Shown here: positions 45,854-58,755 of the stretch, piece after piece | Layout of the letters: each line of letters opens with the position of its first letter | How positions within the stretch are numbered: the first letter of the stretch is position 1 | Position numbers and translations under genes: made by a program | DNA from: Thalassia testudinum | Taxonomy: Eukaryota; Streptophyta; Magnoliopsida; Alismatales; Hydrocharitaceae | Direction: 5' to 3' | Assembly (NCBI GenBank): GCA_037157565.1 | Contig: JAZHRO010000012.1 | Coordinates: forward strand, 59,821,501 to 59,885,500 | DNA: 64,000 nucleotides | The notes under the pieces: generated by a model | Seen by the model: the letters and a program-made list of their open reading frames with translations, nothing else | The model's database searches: none | What the model was told of the DNA's origin: nothing

Positions 45854-47472
45854 AACTAAACAAATTTTTTATTAATTAAGAGCCATAATAACACCGTCAA
45901 AACACCTCTGTACTAAACACCTAGGTGCCAATGAGAACATAAGAGTAAAATTAAGAGAAGAAGTGTTGAGAAGAAGTAAAGAGTGAAAGAGAGAATATAG
46001 GTATGTATAAGTATAATGTATATATAGAGACCCGAAAAAATAGTATTTGTAAATAAATATGTATAAGATAACTAAAGTATATATATATATACACGTAGTA
46101 TAGCTATTTACATTTATATATAACTTCGTACCTTTACTAACAAAATAAAATATCACTGTAGGTGAAATAACTGTCGCTATAGACCCTGGTTTCCTTCTTA
46201 CAATTTGTATATAGTTTATCTGGGGTCCAGCGACGTTTATATCTATTGCTGTAGCTATTATATGTGTTACTGTATATGTCAGTATAGTAAGTTAATTTAG
46301 TAGGCTATGTAATATGAGTTAGTAGTGTATATTTATGTAAGTATTAGTAATATAACTTATAAATAAATAGTATAGAATTTACCTATGTATTATTTGATGC
46401 TTGTTTGTAAGTAGATTTTTTTTTGCAAGCACTTTCATTGACTCTTTTTTATACATCATGGAAACTTTGATTCATTCTTCATAGATTCATTCATTCATTC
46501 ATTATTGATTGTATATAAAATTAATCATTTTTTGAATTAAAGAATAATTTTGGACCTAGAAAGTGATGTAAATCAATAACTGCCTCCCATTAAACGACCT
46601 GGAATAAACCAGTAAAAATTAGGTAATTAAATAAAAATGGTCGTAATAATGGTTTGTATTTCCTACATTTACTACAACATCAATTCACAATAATCACGAG
46701 CCATTATCCCACATCATACTGACGGACCATTAATGGCGACCATCCAATTGCGATCAAATGGCTCAGACGCACCCTCGTCGCTCCGTTCCTCATGGAAATG
46801 TGCACCCCATTGCGCCTGTGCGTAGGTGGTGTGGTGCAACGAGGACCATTGGATGCGAATCCCATAGTCTCAGTCTCACCCCGCACCCCTCGTTGCTCCT
46901 TTTCGCTCTCTTTCTTGCCTGCGGTATTGAGGAGGAGCTCGCCGTTTGTGGCGAGTTGTGGGGCAGGAGGGGGGGATGTATGCATGAGGACCGAGGCGAT
47001 TAGGTCATATAGGGTTGGGTTTTGGGTTTTAGGGGGTGGGGTGGGGGGAAAATTGTGACAAAGGTCTCGAACTTTTGGTCTTTCGTGTGAGATCTTTAAA
47101 ATCAAAACTTAAGGTTACGAAAATTGTGTTTAACCCTTCAACGAAGGAAGGAACTACGTGAGGGTCCTCGATTTCACTCTCTATGTGTAAAAATTACAGG
47201 AACACTCTTGAAATTTAAGAAAGCAACATAGGGTCCTCGCGTGGTTTAATTAGTTCATAGAATTTATCACAAGGCCCCCAAAGTTTAGAGAAATTTCCTG
47301 GGACCTTAGGATACACTATTGAGCATGCATAATTTATGGAAAACCCCCTGGGGTTTTGTAAATTGCAAAATGGCCCCTAGGTGCAATATTAGGTGCATAG
47401 AAATTATGAAAAATCACCCCGAGGTACTCAAAAATTCCCAACGACCCCCATGGTTCAAATTAAAGGTATGGG
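45854..47472. other. No clear gene
   Basis: AT-rich with a short (TTCA)n run near 46485-46505. A GC-richer segment, 46700-47060, is open for 80-130 codons on both strands without any motif. Confidence 0.5.
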
Positions 47473-48172
47473 ATGGGTCAATTCAATCTAGAATTTCCAT
47501 CCAAGGAAGAAGCATATGAGTTTTGCAATAATTATGCAAAACATATTGTTTTTTCTATTAGACAAGATAACTTGCATAGATTGCTGAAGACTAAAGAGGT
47601 TGTTTCAAGATTATTGGTATGCTCTAAACAAGGTGAAAAGGAGAATGACAAGCGTAGACAAGGGCCAAATGTCAAACAACGTCAAGAGATATGAGAAATT
47701 TGTATGGCTAAACAATATGTTGCCATAAATGAGAAGGGAATGTGGATTATAAAAGGGTTCATTGAAGAGCACTCACAATGAACCCTACCACAAAAATGCC
47801 CGTTGAGATCCTACCACATGTTTCTAGCTTCAAAAGGCTTGATTGACACATTTAATGAATATCGGATGGGCCCTTCCAACATTTCTGTAATTCTCAATGC
47901 TTTTGGTGAAAAGTCAACAACTACACAAAATTGTATGGATTATTTAAGGATCTCATGTAAAAATAACATCAATGGGGAGTGCGTGGCTATGATTTATAAC
48001 TTCTTGTCTAAAAGAAAAAAGGATGACGGTTTTTACTTTTAATATGAAATTGATGAGACTCAGATATAAAGTTGATGAGACTCATACTGTGAGGAGTGTA
48101 TTTTGGGCAAATGATAGATTTAGATCGACATACATGTCTTTTGGTGGTGTTGTGTTTGATGTAACTTATTGA
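47473..48172 (+). pseudogene. FAR1/FHY3-related (MULE-type) relic, truncated
   Basis: The ATG at 47473 starts MGQFNLEFPSKEEAYEFCNN, the FAR1-type DNA-binding domain. Zinc ligands are partly kept: VCSK, a second Cys in EICMAK, and the first His of the usual HNH in EEHSQ; the second His is missing. In-frame stops are TGA at 47692-47694, TGA near 47779, and TAA at 48040-48042. Then IDET and, after a shift, VRSVFWANDRFRSTYMSFGG with VVFDVTY, the start of the MULE transposase fold. A stop at 48170-48172 and loss of all later sequence end it. FAR1 proteins are plant transcription factors derived from Mutator-like transposases. Which of the two this relic was cannot be told from so short a piece. 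Confidence 0.8.
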
Positions 48173-50564
48173 TATACGGAAAATGAGATTTGATAAATAC
48201 ATGTTATAGTATAGTTGAATCGTACAAATCAACTTTTAAAATTTATAATTCTCAAAACAAAAAGTTTATATTCCAAAGTTGTTTGTTAGAAGCAAAAATA
48301 GAGCGTAACTTATCACTATCATGTTTATACAAAGATCTTAAGCTCGGGAGCTAGAAGTGAAGGAATCTATCAACACTTCAGGATATCAAATCCAAAAACA
48401 AAAAGAGATCTAAGTGTCAAAAGAAATTAAAACAGACTAGATTCTCAACTGATTCTCTGATACTTATATATTTTTCTGTGATTTGCAAAACCGATTCCTA
48501 CCCTTGGCCTAACGCTCTAATGGGCTGATCTGAGTCCTTATAATTTTCATGATGTGGGGAATTAAAATAAGCAATCAGTGAAGTTGACATTGAATTAAAT
48601 TAGGCACAAGTATTTGAATTAAGTTCCAATTACTTTGGGGGTAAACCTAAGAACTAAGTTAATTGAGCAGATTAAGAAGTATTTAGTCATTAAAAATCAA
48701 CTCAGTATCTAGCAATAAGACCGATGATATTTTAAATAAATCCTCAATGGCTCAAAAATGAATTGCAAAAGAACCCTCAACCTTTTCTCTAATTAGCTTT
48801 CAGGTTCCAATCAGTGCACAATAGAGATAAGGGTCGTGCTTCTTCCTCATCAAGGATGCAGGGAGAGAGGTTGGTGAGGAATTTTGAAATGGTGACTCAA
48901 TGCTCGTGGCTGAAGATGCGTGTGGTTCCACCCTGATGTAGTGATGCTTCTTGGATAACTGATGAAGATGGAGAACGACCAAACATCGATGGGGCAAAGG
49001 CAAAGGTCGGTGGCAAAGTTCAAGGTGGATGGGGAGCTTTAGGGCATCTCGAGCGGAGTAGGGGGATCAGGGTAACTCAGTAGAGTTCCACGAAGCTTCT
49101 GGTGAAGCTTGGTGGTCGCCAAGATGCCAAATGGTGGTTGTCATCCATGAGGAAGACAGCGGTGGTGACGGCGGACAAACGGGCGTGGGGGAGGTCCTTA
49201 GTCTTGACCAAAGGGTCTAAGAGTGTCATCGGACCTTACTGAGGGTGCCGGTGATGGTGATTTGGTGAGAGGAGGGAGAACATGGCTAGATGGAGTCGGC
49301 GAAGGCATCGGCAAGCGTGTGTGTCTGGTAGTGGGCTTGAGGCATTAAAACCCTCAATTTCTTGAGGGCTTTTAATCGCCTATGCTTGGAGATTCTCTAG
49401 AGATGGTCCACGATGGCGTACGTACGCAAGGTGAGGAGGAGCATGTCGTTGGAGTTGATGCCAAACTCGGGGAAGAAGATGCAAAGGCGAGATCGGTGCT
49501 CGCTGCATGTCCCTCGTGCGGATTGGGCAGAAGTGTCCGATGTAGGAGCTCTTGGGCACCTATCCTCGATGAGGGAGCCCTGAGGTAGGATCTGCAGGAG
49601 GGGCTTATGGGCATGCGCTGTTTTAGGGCCGACACTTCCCTCGAGAGTTGTGTTCACCACAGGCCTCCAAGGGAGCTAACTTTGAGAGTTCTTCGAGCCT
49701 CAGCCTTGGCCTCTTATTATGGCTGGATAATTGTCACCTGAGCAGGTGGATCCCTTGCCTAGATGAGCTAGGTGGCGTCGTTAGGGTGGGACCAAGTAGT
49801 TGAGGTTGAAGAGCCTGGCGAAAATTGTGCGAGGGTTAATTTGGACCCGATTGTTGAACCGATGTCTGTCACCTCGGCCTCTTTGCAGAGGCGAGGACTT
49901 GGAAGTTGGCTACCAAGGGGGCCTACCATATCCGCGAAAGGGGTGAGCAGCCTGGTTGTTTTCTGGACACGGCTATTCTGTCGATGACCTTGCTCTTGCG
50001 AGGAGTGACTCTGTGGTCATGGTAGTGGGGTGTGATACCACCAGGCATTTGCCCGCCCGACTGTGCCCCTGAGTGGGGCAAGCATAGGGGGGTTTCTGCA
50101 TGGGTCAACCCTTGAAGGTGACCATTGCCCAGAGCCTTCTGTAGAGGGTGGCTATGAAGTGGGGCCGACCTTGGAAGGTGGCAATGAGAGCCAAGAGTGG
50201 GTGCTCGAACTCTTGCTAGCAAAGGTTCAGAAGCACGCCAGGTGGGGCTTGGAGCGCGGGGGTCCAAGCCCACGTTATGGGCGCTGCATGACACGGGGCC
50301 CTAGGGTCCTGACTTGGCTTTTGGTGGCCAGTATGGCTGTTGTTGGGCAAGATGGCCCGAACCCTCACCATTTGCTCCAGTGAGTAGATGCCTCTATGAG
50401 TGGAGCGATCCGAGTTATGCCCACAGGTGGTGTGTGAAACTTCAAGGCGCATGGGCTCGAGTCCTTGCCGGCCTAGGGAGTTGGTGTCCTAGTCGTTGGA
50501 ACATAGGGCGTGGGTGCCTTAGTTCCATTGTGGAACATAGGGCGTGGGAGTTGGTGTCCTAGTT
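48173..50564. other. No clear gene
   Basis: 48173-48800 is AT-rich. From 48800 the DNA is GC-richer with many GGTGG and GTGGTG words and overlapping short ORFs without motifs. At 50481-50564 a short local duplication repeats GGAACATAGGGCGTGGG. The Athila LTR remnant begins abruptly at 50565; the missing 2.5 kb of that LTR are not here. Confidence 0.5.
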
Positions 50565-51143
50565 CTTTGCAGAGGAGATAAAGAAAAGAGAAGAAAGAAG
50601 AACTGAAGAAGAAATGGAAGTCAGCAGCAGAAGAAGAAGAAAAAGAATGAAAGAAAGAAGGCTCCGCAAAGAAAGAAAAGAGAGAAAGGCAAAGGAAGAA
50701 GAAAAGAGCAGAAGAAAAAAGAAGGAAGAAAGAAGAAAAAGAAGAAGAACTGAAGAAGAAATAGAAGACAAGCAGAAGAAGAAGAGGATTTGCAGGCAAA
50801 CAGAGCCAAGGAAGAAGAAGAACCGTAGAGAGAGGCTCTGCAGCTGAAGAAAAGAGAAAGAAGAAGAAAAGAGAAAAGCAAAGGAAGAAAAGAGAAGGAA
50901 GAGAAAGAAGAAGAAAAAGTAGAAATATCTCTCTCTCTCTCTTATTTTTGTAATAAAGAAACTCTATACTTCTAGAATTCCAGTAACTCCCTGAGTTCGA
51001 CCTTGGAAAACTATTTTCGAGTAAAAATTTTTTGTATGGTAATGACGACCGTAGCTGTTTCATCTTATACTATAACGATTGTATTAAAATAAATATAAAG
51101 ACGCAAAGTAGCAAAGCGGCTCCGTCACCCTGCCATGCCATCA
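50565..51143 (+). repeat. 5' LTR remnant of the Athila-like element
   Basis: Matches 61871-62447, from CTTTGCAGAGGAG to the terminal CATCA. Left of 50565 the sequence differs completely from the 3' LTR. Confidence 0.93.
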
Positions 51144-51146
51144 TTT

Positions 51147-51163
51147 TGGCGCCGTTGCCGGGG
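51147..51163 (+). other. Primer-binding site, tRNA-Asp
   Basis: TGGCGCCGTTGCCGGGG, a 17-base exact complement to the 3' end of plant tRNA-Asp(GTC), three bases after the LTR end at 51143. Confidence 0.96.
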
Positions 51164-52086
51164 AGCAACGGTTATTCTAGAAGCTTTGAAATTCTTTTAA
51201 ACAATTGCTAATCTTTTTCTCTCTTGTGCAGGTAAAGGAAAAGAATCAGAAGAGCAGCCGCACAATAAACACTTCAACAAACAGGTAATCTTCATTAACC
51301 CTTTCTTAACTCCCTTAAAATCTGAAAAGGAACAAAAAGAAGAATCAACTTAGGGCTACCTGTGTTATATTTAGTAATTCATCAAAGTTGCCTAATTTTT
51401 CATTTCAACACATTTTAACGGTTCATCCAACTAAGGTAACTAGGGCTAAAACCTTCTTGATTGAGCTCTAGATACTAAATTTTGAGGCAACTAAAATGGA
51501 CCAACTAGAGCCAACTCAAGGATTGAAAAGCTAGGGTTTTTAGAGACGCACCTTCTATTAACAAAGAAAAGATCTTCCCAAAAAGAGGTGTGCCTAAACC
51601 TTGTTTGAAAAAGATCTATACAAGAGGAACCCTAAGCAAATCAGGCTCTTAAAACCATTTAAACTTTAAAAGAAATGACCCAAAAGCTCTCAAAGGAACA
51701 AGAGGTAAAGTTGACCCCTTGGGTCAACCAACCTTAAAATTATGTCACTTTTTCACTCAAAATATCTAAGAGTTCAAGTGGAACCTTAAGCACCTTGATC
51801 TTAAAGTAAAAGAGGTAGACTTTAGAGGTCAAGATCCCCATTCTGGTCTACCTGGAACTACAGTGACAAGAGAGGTCGGGTGGGGGAAACCCTGTAACCC
51901 GTGGGGACACTCTACCGTGTAGGGGTCTTCGCGAGACTCACCCTCTCTGGCTGCTCAGGTAATTCTCAGGTGGACGATCTTTTTGATCAAGGGGTCCATC
52001 TGCCCCGCACCTCTATAGTCACCCAACAATTTTTGGGTGTCTCGATTGGGTCCAGCACCTTCTAAACTCATCTATTCCAACGGTGC
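51164..52086 (+). other. Untranslated leader of the Athila-like element
   Basis: No long ORF between the primer site and the gag start. RNA packaging signals are expected here in the family; none can be identified by eye. Confidence 0.7.
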
Positions 52087-54231
52087 ATGTACGGTAGGAG
52101 GTCCTCAAGACCATCCTTAAGACCTCCTTTAGAAATTCACTCTCGTCAAGGCCAAGCCTTGACGCCCGTGTTTGTGCAGCAACCTCACCACATTATTCTC
52201 TCATCTGATTCAGAGCCAAGCTCTTCTTCTTCCCCCATCATAGCTCAGCCAGTTAAGGAAGAAAATAATCTGGAGCACCAGCTCTAGCGACTCAATGACC
52301 TCTTCCAAAACTTTGTGCACCCACCGCAGCGTCCTATGATGCGGGACCATTATAATCCTGCTGCGGTGGCTATTGAGCCTCGAGTCAGAATCCCGACTGG
52401 AGGACCTAATTCCGAATTAAAGCCCAATATGATTCATGCTATACCTAAATTTCATGGGCTTAATTCCGAAGATCCCTTCCAGCACATCAAACAGCTGAAG
52501 CATCTGGCCCAAACTTTTGGGTCAGATGCACAAAATCGGGACATTCTCCTCATGAAGATGTTCTCCTTCTCTCTTATGGACAAGGCCACTCATTGGTATC
52601 AAACTCAGACCCGGCCGATCAACACCTGGGAAGAACTTCAGTCCGAATTTTTGAAGAAGTTCTTCCCTGTTGGTCGGACCAATGCCTTGCGCCATCAGAT
52701 TACTCACTTCACTCAGCAAACAGGGGAACCTCTCCATGAGACATGGGATCGCTTTCACGATCTCATGAGGAAGTGCCCCCATCACGGAGTTCCTAAATGG
52801 GAACAAGTCCAATCTTTTTACCAGGGACTCCGTGAAGACATCCATCTTTTCATCAATGCAACCTGCGGAGGGAATATCATGGGTCAACATGAGGACACCG
52901 TGTGGGAGATTCTCGAAAACATGTGCGAGAACTCCATCAACAATGACTCCATGGGATTATTCGACAGGATGAATACCCGCACATCGACGAACCTTAGGGG
53001 AGCACATGAGACGCAGGGCCTGTCCGCATCAGTCGACCTGGAACTAATGGCCAGTCGACTGGACAAGGTCTCAATCATTGAAAAGAAGGTGGATGAGCTG
53101 ACTCAGCACTTGCAGCGAGCCACCTCTGCGCATAACTCCTTTGCACAGCCTCCTTCCACACAGGAGACTGTGCAAAACATTCTCCACCGATCTTCTCCTA
53201 GGATGGATTCATATTCATCCCCATCTGGTTCTCAGATCGGAGGGTCATCCGATCCTTTCTATACCAGCCCTGGGAATTCCATTTCCCCTTTCTCTAATTC
53301 TTTGGAGGCTCCTCAGACCTGCGAGAACCTCAACGCCATCCAAAACGACCCATTCTCCAACACCTATAACCCTGGATGGCGAAACCATCCCAACTTTTAG
53401 TGGGCGGGAAATTCCCAAACCCAAAGACCACCCTTTCAGCCCCGCCCACAACCCCCTCGTTCTTACCAGCCGCCTCAGCCTCGGCCCAACCCTACTTATC
53501 CATCAGGGCCAAATCAGAATCAAATGTCCCTTATCTTTCAGACTCTGGCTGACATTCAAAAAACGAATGCGGCTATCCAAAAACAACACAATGACGAACT
53601 TACAGAGGTCCGAAATCAATTGGCCCAGTTGGCAAACTCTCGCCAGCCAGGCACACTTCCTTCCCAACCTCTTCCTAACCCGAATAACGTGCCAACACAA
53701 CGGCGCGTTATGAACCCAAACCCCAGCCAAGCCCACATGATTTATCAGGCCCCCTCTGTTCCTTCACCCGACGGGATGGAGGCTTCCACTTCTTTTGCGA
53801 GCTATCAGCAGCAACCCATCTTACCCAATCCCAACCAAAACCAGGCAGGATTTAATTCAGTGACAACCCGTAGTGGTAAGGAAACCCAAGATCCACCTTA
53901 TCCAAACCACTCCAAGCCAGGTAGTGATCCCAAGCCTAGGACAGTAATCCAGGACATTCCTATCCCTACCCTAGATCAAAGACCTGGACCTATCCTAGAA
54001 GAACCAACCAAGGTTCCATTTCCCGAGGCCATGACCAAGGGAAAGAAGACTACCAAGCCCATGGCACCTGAGGAGGACCTGGTCAAGCTCTTTGAGCAGG
54101 TCCACATAAACATCCCCTTGATGGATGCAATCCGCCATGTACCGGCTTATGCACGATTCTTAAAGAATGTGTGTACACCCCAGCGTAAGCCGCAAACCAA
54201 GAGTGGGAGTCCAATTGTACTGTCAGAGTAA
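52087..54231 (+). pseudogene. Athila-like gag (broken)
   Basis: The ATG at 52087 (MYGRRSSRPSLRPP) starts a basic N-terminus with a Ser-rich run. Stops in the same frame lie at 52285-52287 (TAG), 53398-53400 (TAG) and 54229-54231 (TAA). The capsid region, 52440-52870, has IPKFHGLNSEDPFQHIKQ, DKATHWYQTQTRPINTWEEL and EFLKKFFPVGRTNALRHQI, the Retrotrans_gag fold. The part between stops (53524-54231) is Pro/Gln-rich, with a predicted coiled stretch (IQKQHNDELTEVRNQLAQL) and TTRSGK, a common Athila phrase ahead of protease. The frame stays open between stops, so it is one gag-pol reading with point lesions. Confidence 0.92.
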
Positions 54232-54918
54232 GCCAGCTCTGTAATCCTAAGCAGACTCCCACCCAAGGTTAAAGATCCTGGCACTTCCCTGATTTCCTGC
54301 AAGATAGGTGATACCCAATTTGATAGAGCATTACTAGACTTGGGTGCTTCCATAAATCTAATACCCACATCCTTACTTGACCATCTAGAAGAATCTGAGC
54401 TAAAACCAACTAAGGTGACATTACAATTAGCAGATCGATCTATAAAATCACCAAAAGGGATTCTCGAGGATGTTATTGTGAGAGTGCGGGATTTCTACTT
54501 TCCTGTAGACTTTATAGTCTTAGACATAAACGCACCTGAGAACCCTAAGGATACACCGATCATTCTAGGGAGACCTTTCTTGGCTACTACTAGAGCCAAC
54601 ATCAGCTGTGAGGAGGGCCAAATAGAGCTCAAATTTAGAGATCAAACCCTGAAAATTGATATATTTAAGGCCCAACAAGGAATCAATTGCGGTGTCATCG
54701 AACAAATTTGTGATATTAGGGCTTTGGTTGATGAAACACACTTTCAGAATGACCTAATTATACCTCATCAACCGTAGAAAGATCTTGACCCGCAAATAGA
54801 GGAGTCAAATCCAAATTTAGACAAACCAATAGCTCCTACCCTTGAACCTCACATCTATTCTGAACCACCCGCTGCTGCTGATAACCCCATCCTTGAACTA
54901 AAGCCCCTTCCTGATCAC
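54232..54918 (+). pseudogene. Athila-like protease
   Basis: In frame with gag. After LPPKVKDPGTSLISCKIG comes the active-site motif ALLDLGASINLIP (near 54330-54370), the D-L-G-A form usual in Athila, with the catalytic Asp kept. The second conserved segment, IILGRPFLATTRA, lies near 54565. A TAG at 54775-54777 interrupts the linker to RT. Retroviral-type aspartic proteases of this kind cut the polyprotein inside the particle. Confidence 0.9.
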
Positions 54919-56321
54919 TTGAAATACATCTTTCTGGGTTCTAATCAGACCCTCCCTGTGATTATCAATTCCAAACTCAATCCTGAGCAGGAATCCCGTC
55001 TGATTGCTGTCCTCCAGCAACATCGCAGAGCCATCGGATGGACTCTCGATGATCTGACTGGAATAAGTCCCTCTTATTGTACTCATCATATCTATTCAGA
55101 AGAGGGCGCACGACCTTCTCGTGAAATGCAGAGACGCTTAAACCCCAATCTGCAGGAGGTCGTGAAAAAGGAGATCATCAAGTGGTTAGATGTCGGGATC
55201 ATCTACCCGATCTCCGATAGTCGTTGGGTGAGCCCAATTCAGGTCGTGCCTAAAAAGGCAGGGCTCACCACTATAACGACTGAAACTGGAGAAGTCATTC
55301 CTACCCGATTAGCCAACTCGTGGAGAGTCTGTATAGATTACCGACGACTCAATTCCTCCACAAAGAAGGATCATTTCCCACTACCTTTCATTGACCAGAT
55401 CCTCGAGAAACTAGCGGGGAATAGGTTCTTCTGCTTTCTTGACGGGTACTCCAGTTACAACCAGGTGGCAATCCATCCTGAGGACCAAGAAAAGACCACG
55501 TTCACCTGCCCCTTCGGAACGTATGCATTCCGAAGGATGCCTTTCGATCTTTGCAATGCACCTGCAACTTTTCAACGGTGCATGCTTGCCATATTCTCAG
55601 ATATGGTAGGTGACTATCTGGAAGTCTTCATGGATGACTTTTCAGTTTTTGGAGCATCATTTGACGATTGCCTCCAACACTTGGTCCAGATACTCAGGCG
55701 GTGCATCGATGTGAATTTGGTTCTTTCCTGGGAAAAGAGCCATTTCATGGTGCCTGAGGGAATTGTCCTGGGACATTTAATCTCAGAGAAAGGCATCCAA
55801 GTGGATCGAGCTAAGGTTGATCTAATCTCTCGCCTTGCTATGCCTAGCTCGATTAGGGACATCCGTTCTTTTCTGGGGCACGTCGGTTTTTACCGTCGTT
55901 TCATTCCTGATTTCTCGAAAATCGTGCGCCCCATGACTACTCTTCTCTCTAAGGATGTACCCTTTGAAATCTCCAAGGATTGCACACTAGCCTTTGAAAA
56001 CCTTCGTGACCGAGTCACCCAGGCACCTATCCTACAATCCCCTGACTGGTCTCAACCCTTTGAGATCATGTGCGATGCATCTGATTTTGCTGTAGGAGCG
56101 GTCCTAGGGCAGAAGCTGACGGGAAACCCGTGGTCATCTACTACGCTAGCAAGACACTTGACGAGGCTCAGCGTAACTACACGATTACGGAGAAAGAGCT
56201 GCTAGCTGTAGTATTTGCCCTTGAAAAATTCCGATCATATCTCCTGGGTTCCCACGTCATCATCTACTCGGATCACACGGCTGTGAGGCATCTCCTTGCC
56301 AAGAAGGATGCGAAGCCCTGA
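54919..56321 (+). pseudogene. Athila-like reverse transcriptase and RNase H start (frameshifted)
   Basis: The frame continues with HRRAIGWTLDDLTGISPSYC, REMQRRLNP, the Athila insert TTTETGEVIPTRLANSWRV, CIDYRRLNSSTKKDHFPLPF, and the catalytic FMDDFSVFG (near 55628) with both aspartates. RNase H begins QPFEIMCDASDFAVGAVLGQK. A one-base deletion near 56116-56120 (between CAGAAG and GACGGG) shifts the frame. The next frame gives VIYYASKTLDEAQRNYTITEKE, SDHTAVRHLLAKKDAKP and ends in TGA (56319-56321), where CGA Arg is usual, a C-to-T change at a CpG. RT chemistry residues are intact; the breaks lie outside the RT active site. Confidence 0.93.
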
Positions 56322-57791
56322 CTAATCCGATGGATCTTGCTGTTGCAAGAATTCGATCTCGAGATTTGCGACAAGGCGGGAAGGCAGAATGTGGTAGCCG
56401 ACCATTTGTCCCGTCTTCCTTCTGAGATTATCAACCCTTCCGGACCCATCACAGAACATTTTCCTGATGAGCACCTGCTGACTATTGGTACTAGACTTCC
56501 ATGGTTTGCTAATATAGTAAACTACTTGGCATCTCATCAGATCCCGTCTGATTGGCCGAAGGCCAAGAAAGACAAATTGCGCTCTGATGCCAAGTATTAC
56601 ATCTGGGAAGACCCGTACCTCTTCCGCATAGGTGCTGATCAAATCATCCGGAGATGTGTCCCGGAAGAAGAAATCAGCAATATTCTCTCTTTCTGCCATG
56701 ACCAGGCGTGCGGTGGCCATTTCTCTGGGCATAAAACCGCATCAAAAGTCCTCCAGTGCAGCTTTTACTGGCCCACACTATTCAAAGACGCATACAGTCA
56801 CTGCAAGGCATGCAGTCGTTGCCAAACTTTGGGCAACATGAGCCATCGCAACATGATGCCTTTGCAGCCGATTCTCGTATGCGAAATCTTTAATATTTGG
56901 GGGATTGATTTTATGGGTCCCTTTCCTATTTCGGATGGTTTCGAATACATTCTGCTTGCTGTGGACTACGTGTCCAAATGGATCGAAGCCATACCGACCC
57001 GAACCTGTGATCACAAAATCATTCTCAAATTCATTCATCAAAACATTTTCTCAAGGTTCGGGATTCCTCGTGCTATAATCTCAGATGGGGGGACCCATTT
57101 CATAAATGCTCAATTTAGGTCACTGATGACCAAATACGGGGTGTTTCACCGAATCTCTACTCCTTACCACCCTCAAACTAATGATCTAGCTGAGCTATCC
57201 AATCGGGAGATCAAGAAAATCCTGCAGGTCACTATTCGGCCTGACAGAAAGGGCTGGTCGTCCCGACTTCCGAAAGCCTTGTGGGCCTATAGGACCGCCC
57301 ACAAAACCCAATTAGGCATGTCTCCCTTTAGACTGGTGTTTGGGAAGGCATGTCACCTTCCCGTCGAACTGGAGCATAAAGCCTATTGGGCAGTACGGAA
57401 TTGTAATCTAGATCTTTTGAAGGCTGGAACCCACAGAAAGCTTCAAATCAGCGAGATCGATGAATTACGCCTAGACGCGTACGAGAACTCGCGAATCTAT
57501 AAGGAGCGGGTTAAAGCCTTCCATGACAAGCATATCTCGAGAAAGATCTTTCATTCTGGTCAGAAGGTCCTACTCTTTGATGCCCGACTCAAACTTTTTC
57601 CTGGAAAGTTGCGATCCAAGTGGGTCGGTCCGTACTTGGTCAGACAGGTTTTTGGAAATGGAGCCATCGAAATCAGTCCGCTCAGCCACGATTTCGAACC
57701 TTTCATCGTGAACGGTCAGAGACTCAAGCCGTTCATTGATGTAACTTCTACTGATCTCGCTGAATCATCTTATATCCTACATTCCCCTTGA
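56322..57791 (+). pseudogene. Athila-like RNase H end and integrase
   Basis: 484 residues are open without interruption from 56337, in frame with the RNase H part before the TGA. RNase H ends with [13 protein letters not shown]. The integrase has an HHCC finger ([23 protein letters not shown]) and the catalytic triad in [17 protein letters not shown] and NREIKKIL, with spacing as in the family, so the core looks complete. [21 protein letters not shown] and the C-terminal [12 protein letters not shown] module follow. No chromodomain is present, as expected for Athila. It ends at TGA near 57789. Unlike the Tekay-like integrase, no catalytic residue is lost. Confidence 0.93.
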
Positions 57792-58755
57792 GCTTATTGC
57801 GCCCAGCCGATGGCGTAAAACTCAACGGGAGGCAGCCCATCATTTTCTTTGAAAACCTAAAACCTTTTTGACACCTTTGTGCACTTAAGGTTCACCCTTT
57901 AAGACAGCCGACTCCACCTCAGATGCTCACATCTGGGATTAGAAATCGTCCGCAACAGTTATCCTGACCCATTCACTCATCAAAACATCTGTCCTAAGGA
58001 ATGAACTAAGTAAATAAAAACCCCCTAAGTCACAATGAGGACATTGCAAATCTTAGGCATGGGGGGTATGAAAGTGCAAAACTTGTAAGAAAAGCTTTTA
58101 AACAAAAAAATTCACATATGCCAAAAACACCATAAAAATTAAAAAAAAAATTCAAAAAAATAAGAGAATAAGAGGAGAAAGGAAATTTTGTAGGAGAAGG
58201 AAAAGAAACAAAATGAAAAAGGAGCACAAAAATGTGAGAAAAGAGTGATAGTCATTAGTAAGAAACTAAGGAATTGACCTAAGTTCTAGACCTCATTTAG
58301 GAAAAGAAATGAAAAGTGCATAGTGAGATTAGTAAGAACGCAAACCTTAGGCCTTTTGGGATAGACTCTTAGTACCCATTAAGATCTGGACATTCCTCAA
58401 GAGGTTGAGGGAAATGAAAAGCTTAAGCATTAGATGCAAGGCTTAGGGAGTATTTGGCCTCATTAACTGACTTTTGGTTTACGGGACTTAGTAACCTAAG
58501 CACCCTAATCTCACACACAGCCTGGTTCAGTAAGCGTAAAAATCAAAATCACGCAGAAGCATCGCAAAATTCTGAAAATAACACCTAGAATAGGAGCGGC
58601 CGATCAACACAAGTTGATTTGGACGAATTCCCAGCACAGAGAGGTGGGAAATCCCCCTCGAAGATGTGTAACAAAATATCATCTCCTCGGTGCTTATCTC
58701 TTAGGATATTTACATATCCTACTGGGGGCATGTAAGCACTCTGCTGGTTCAGATT

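Noticed and set aside
46704..47105. 133-residue minus-strand ORF
   Set aside because: Overlapping 80-90-residue ORFs on the other strand and no motif. Open frames follow from GC content.
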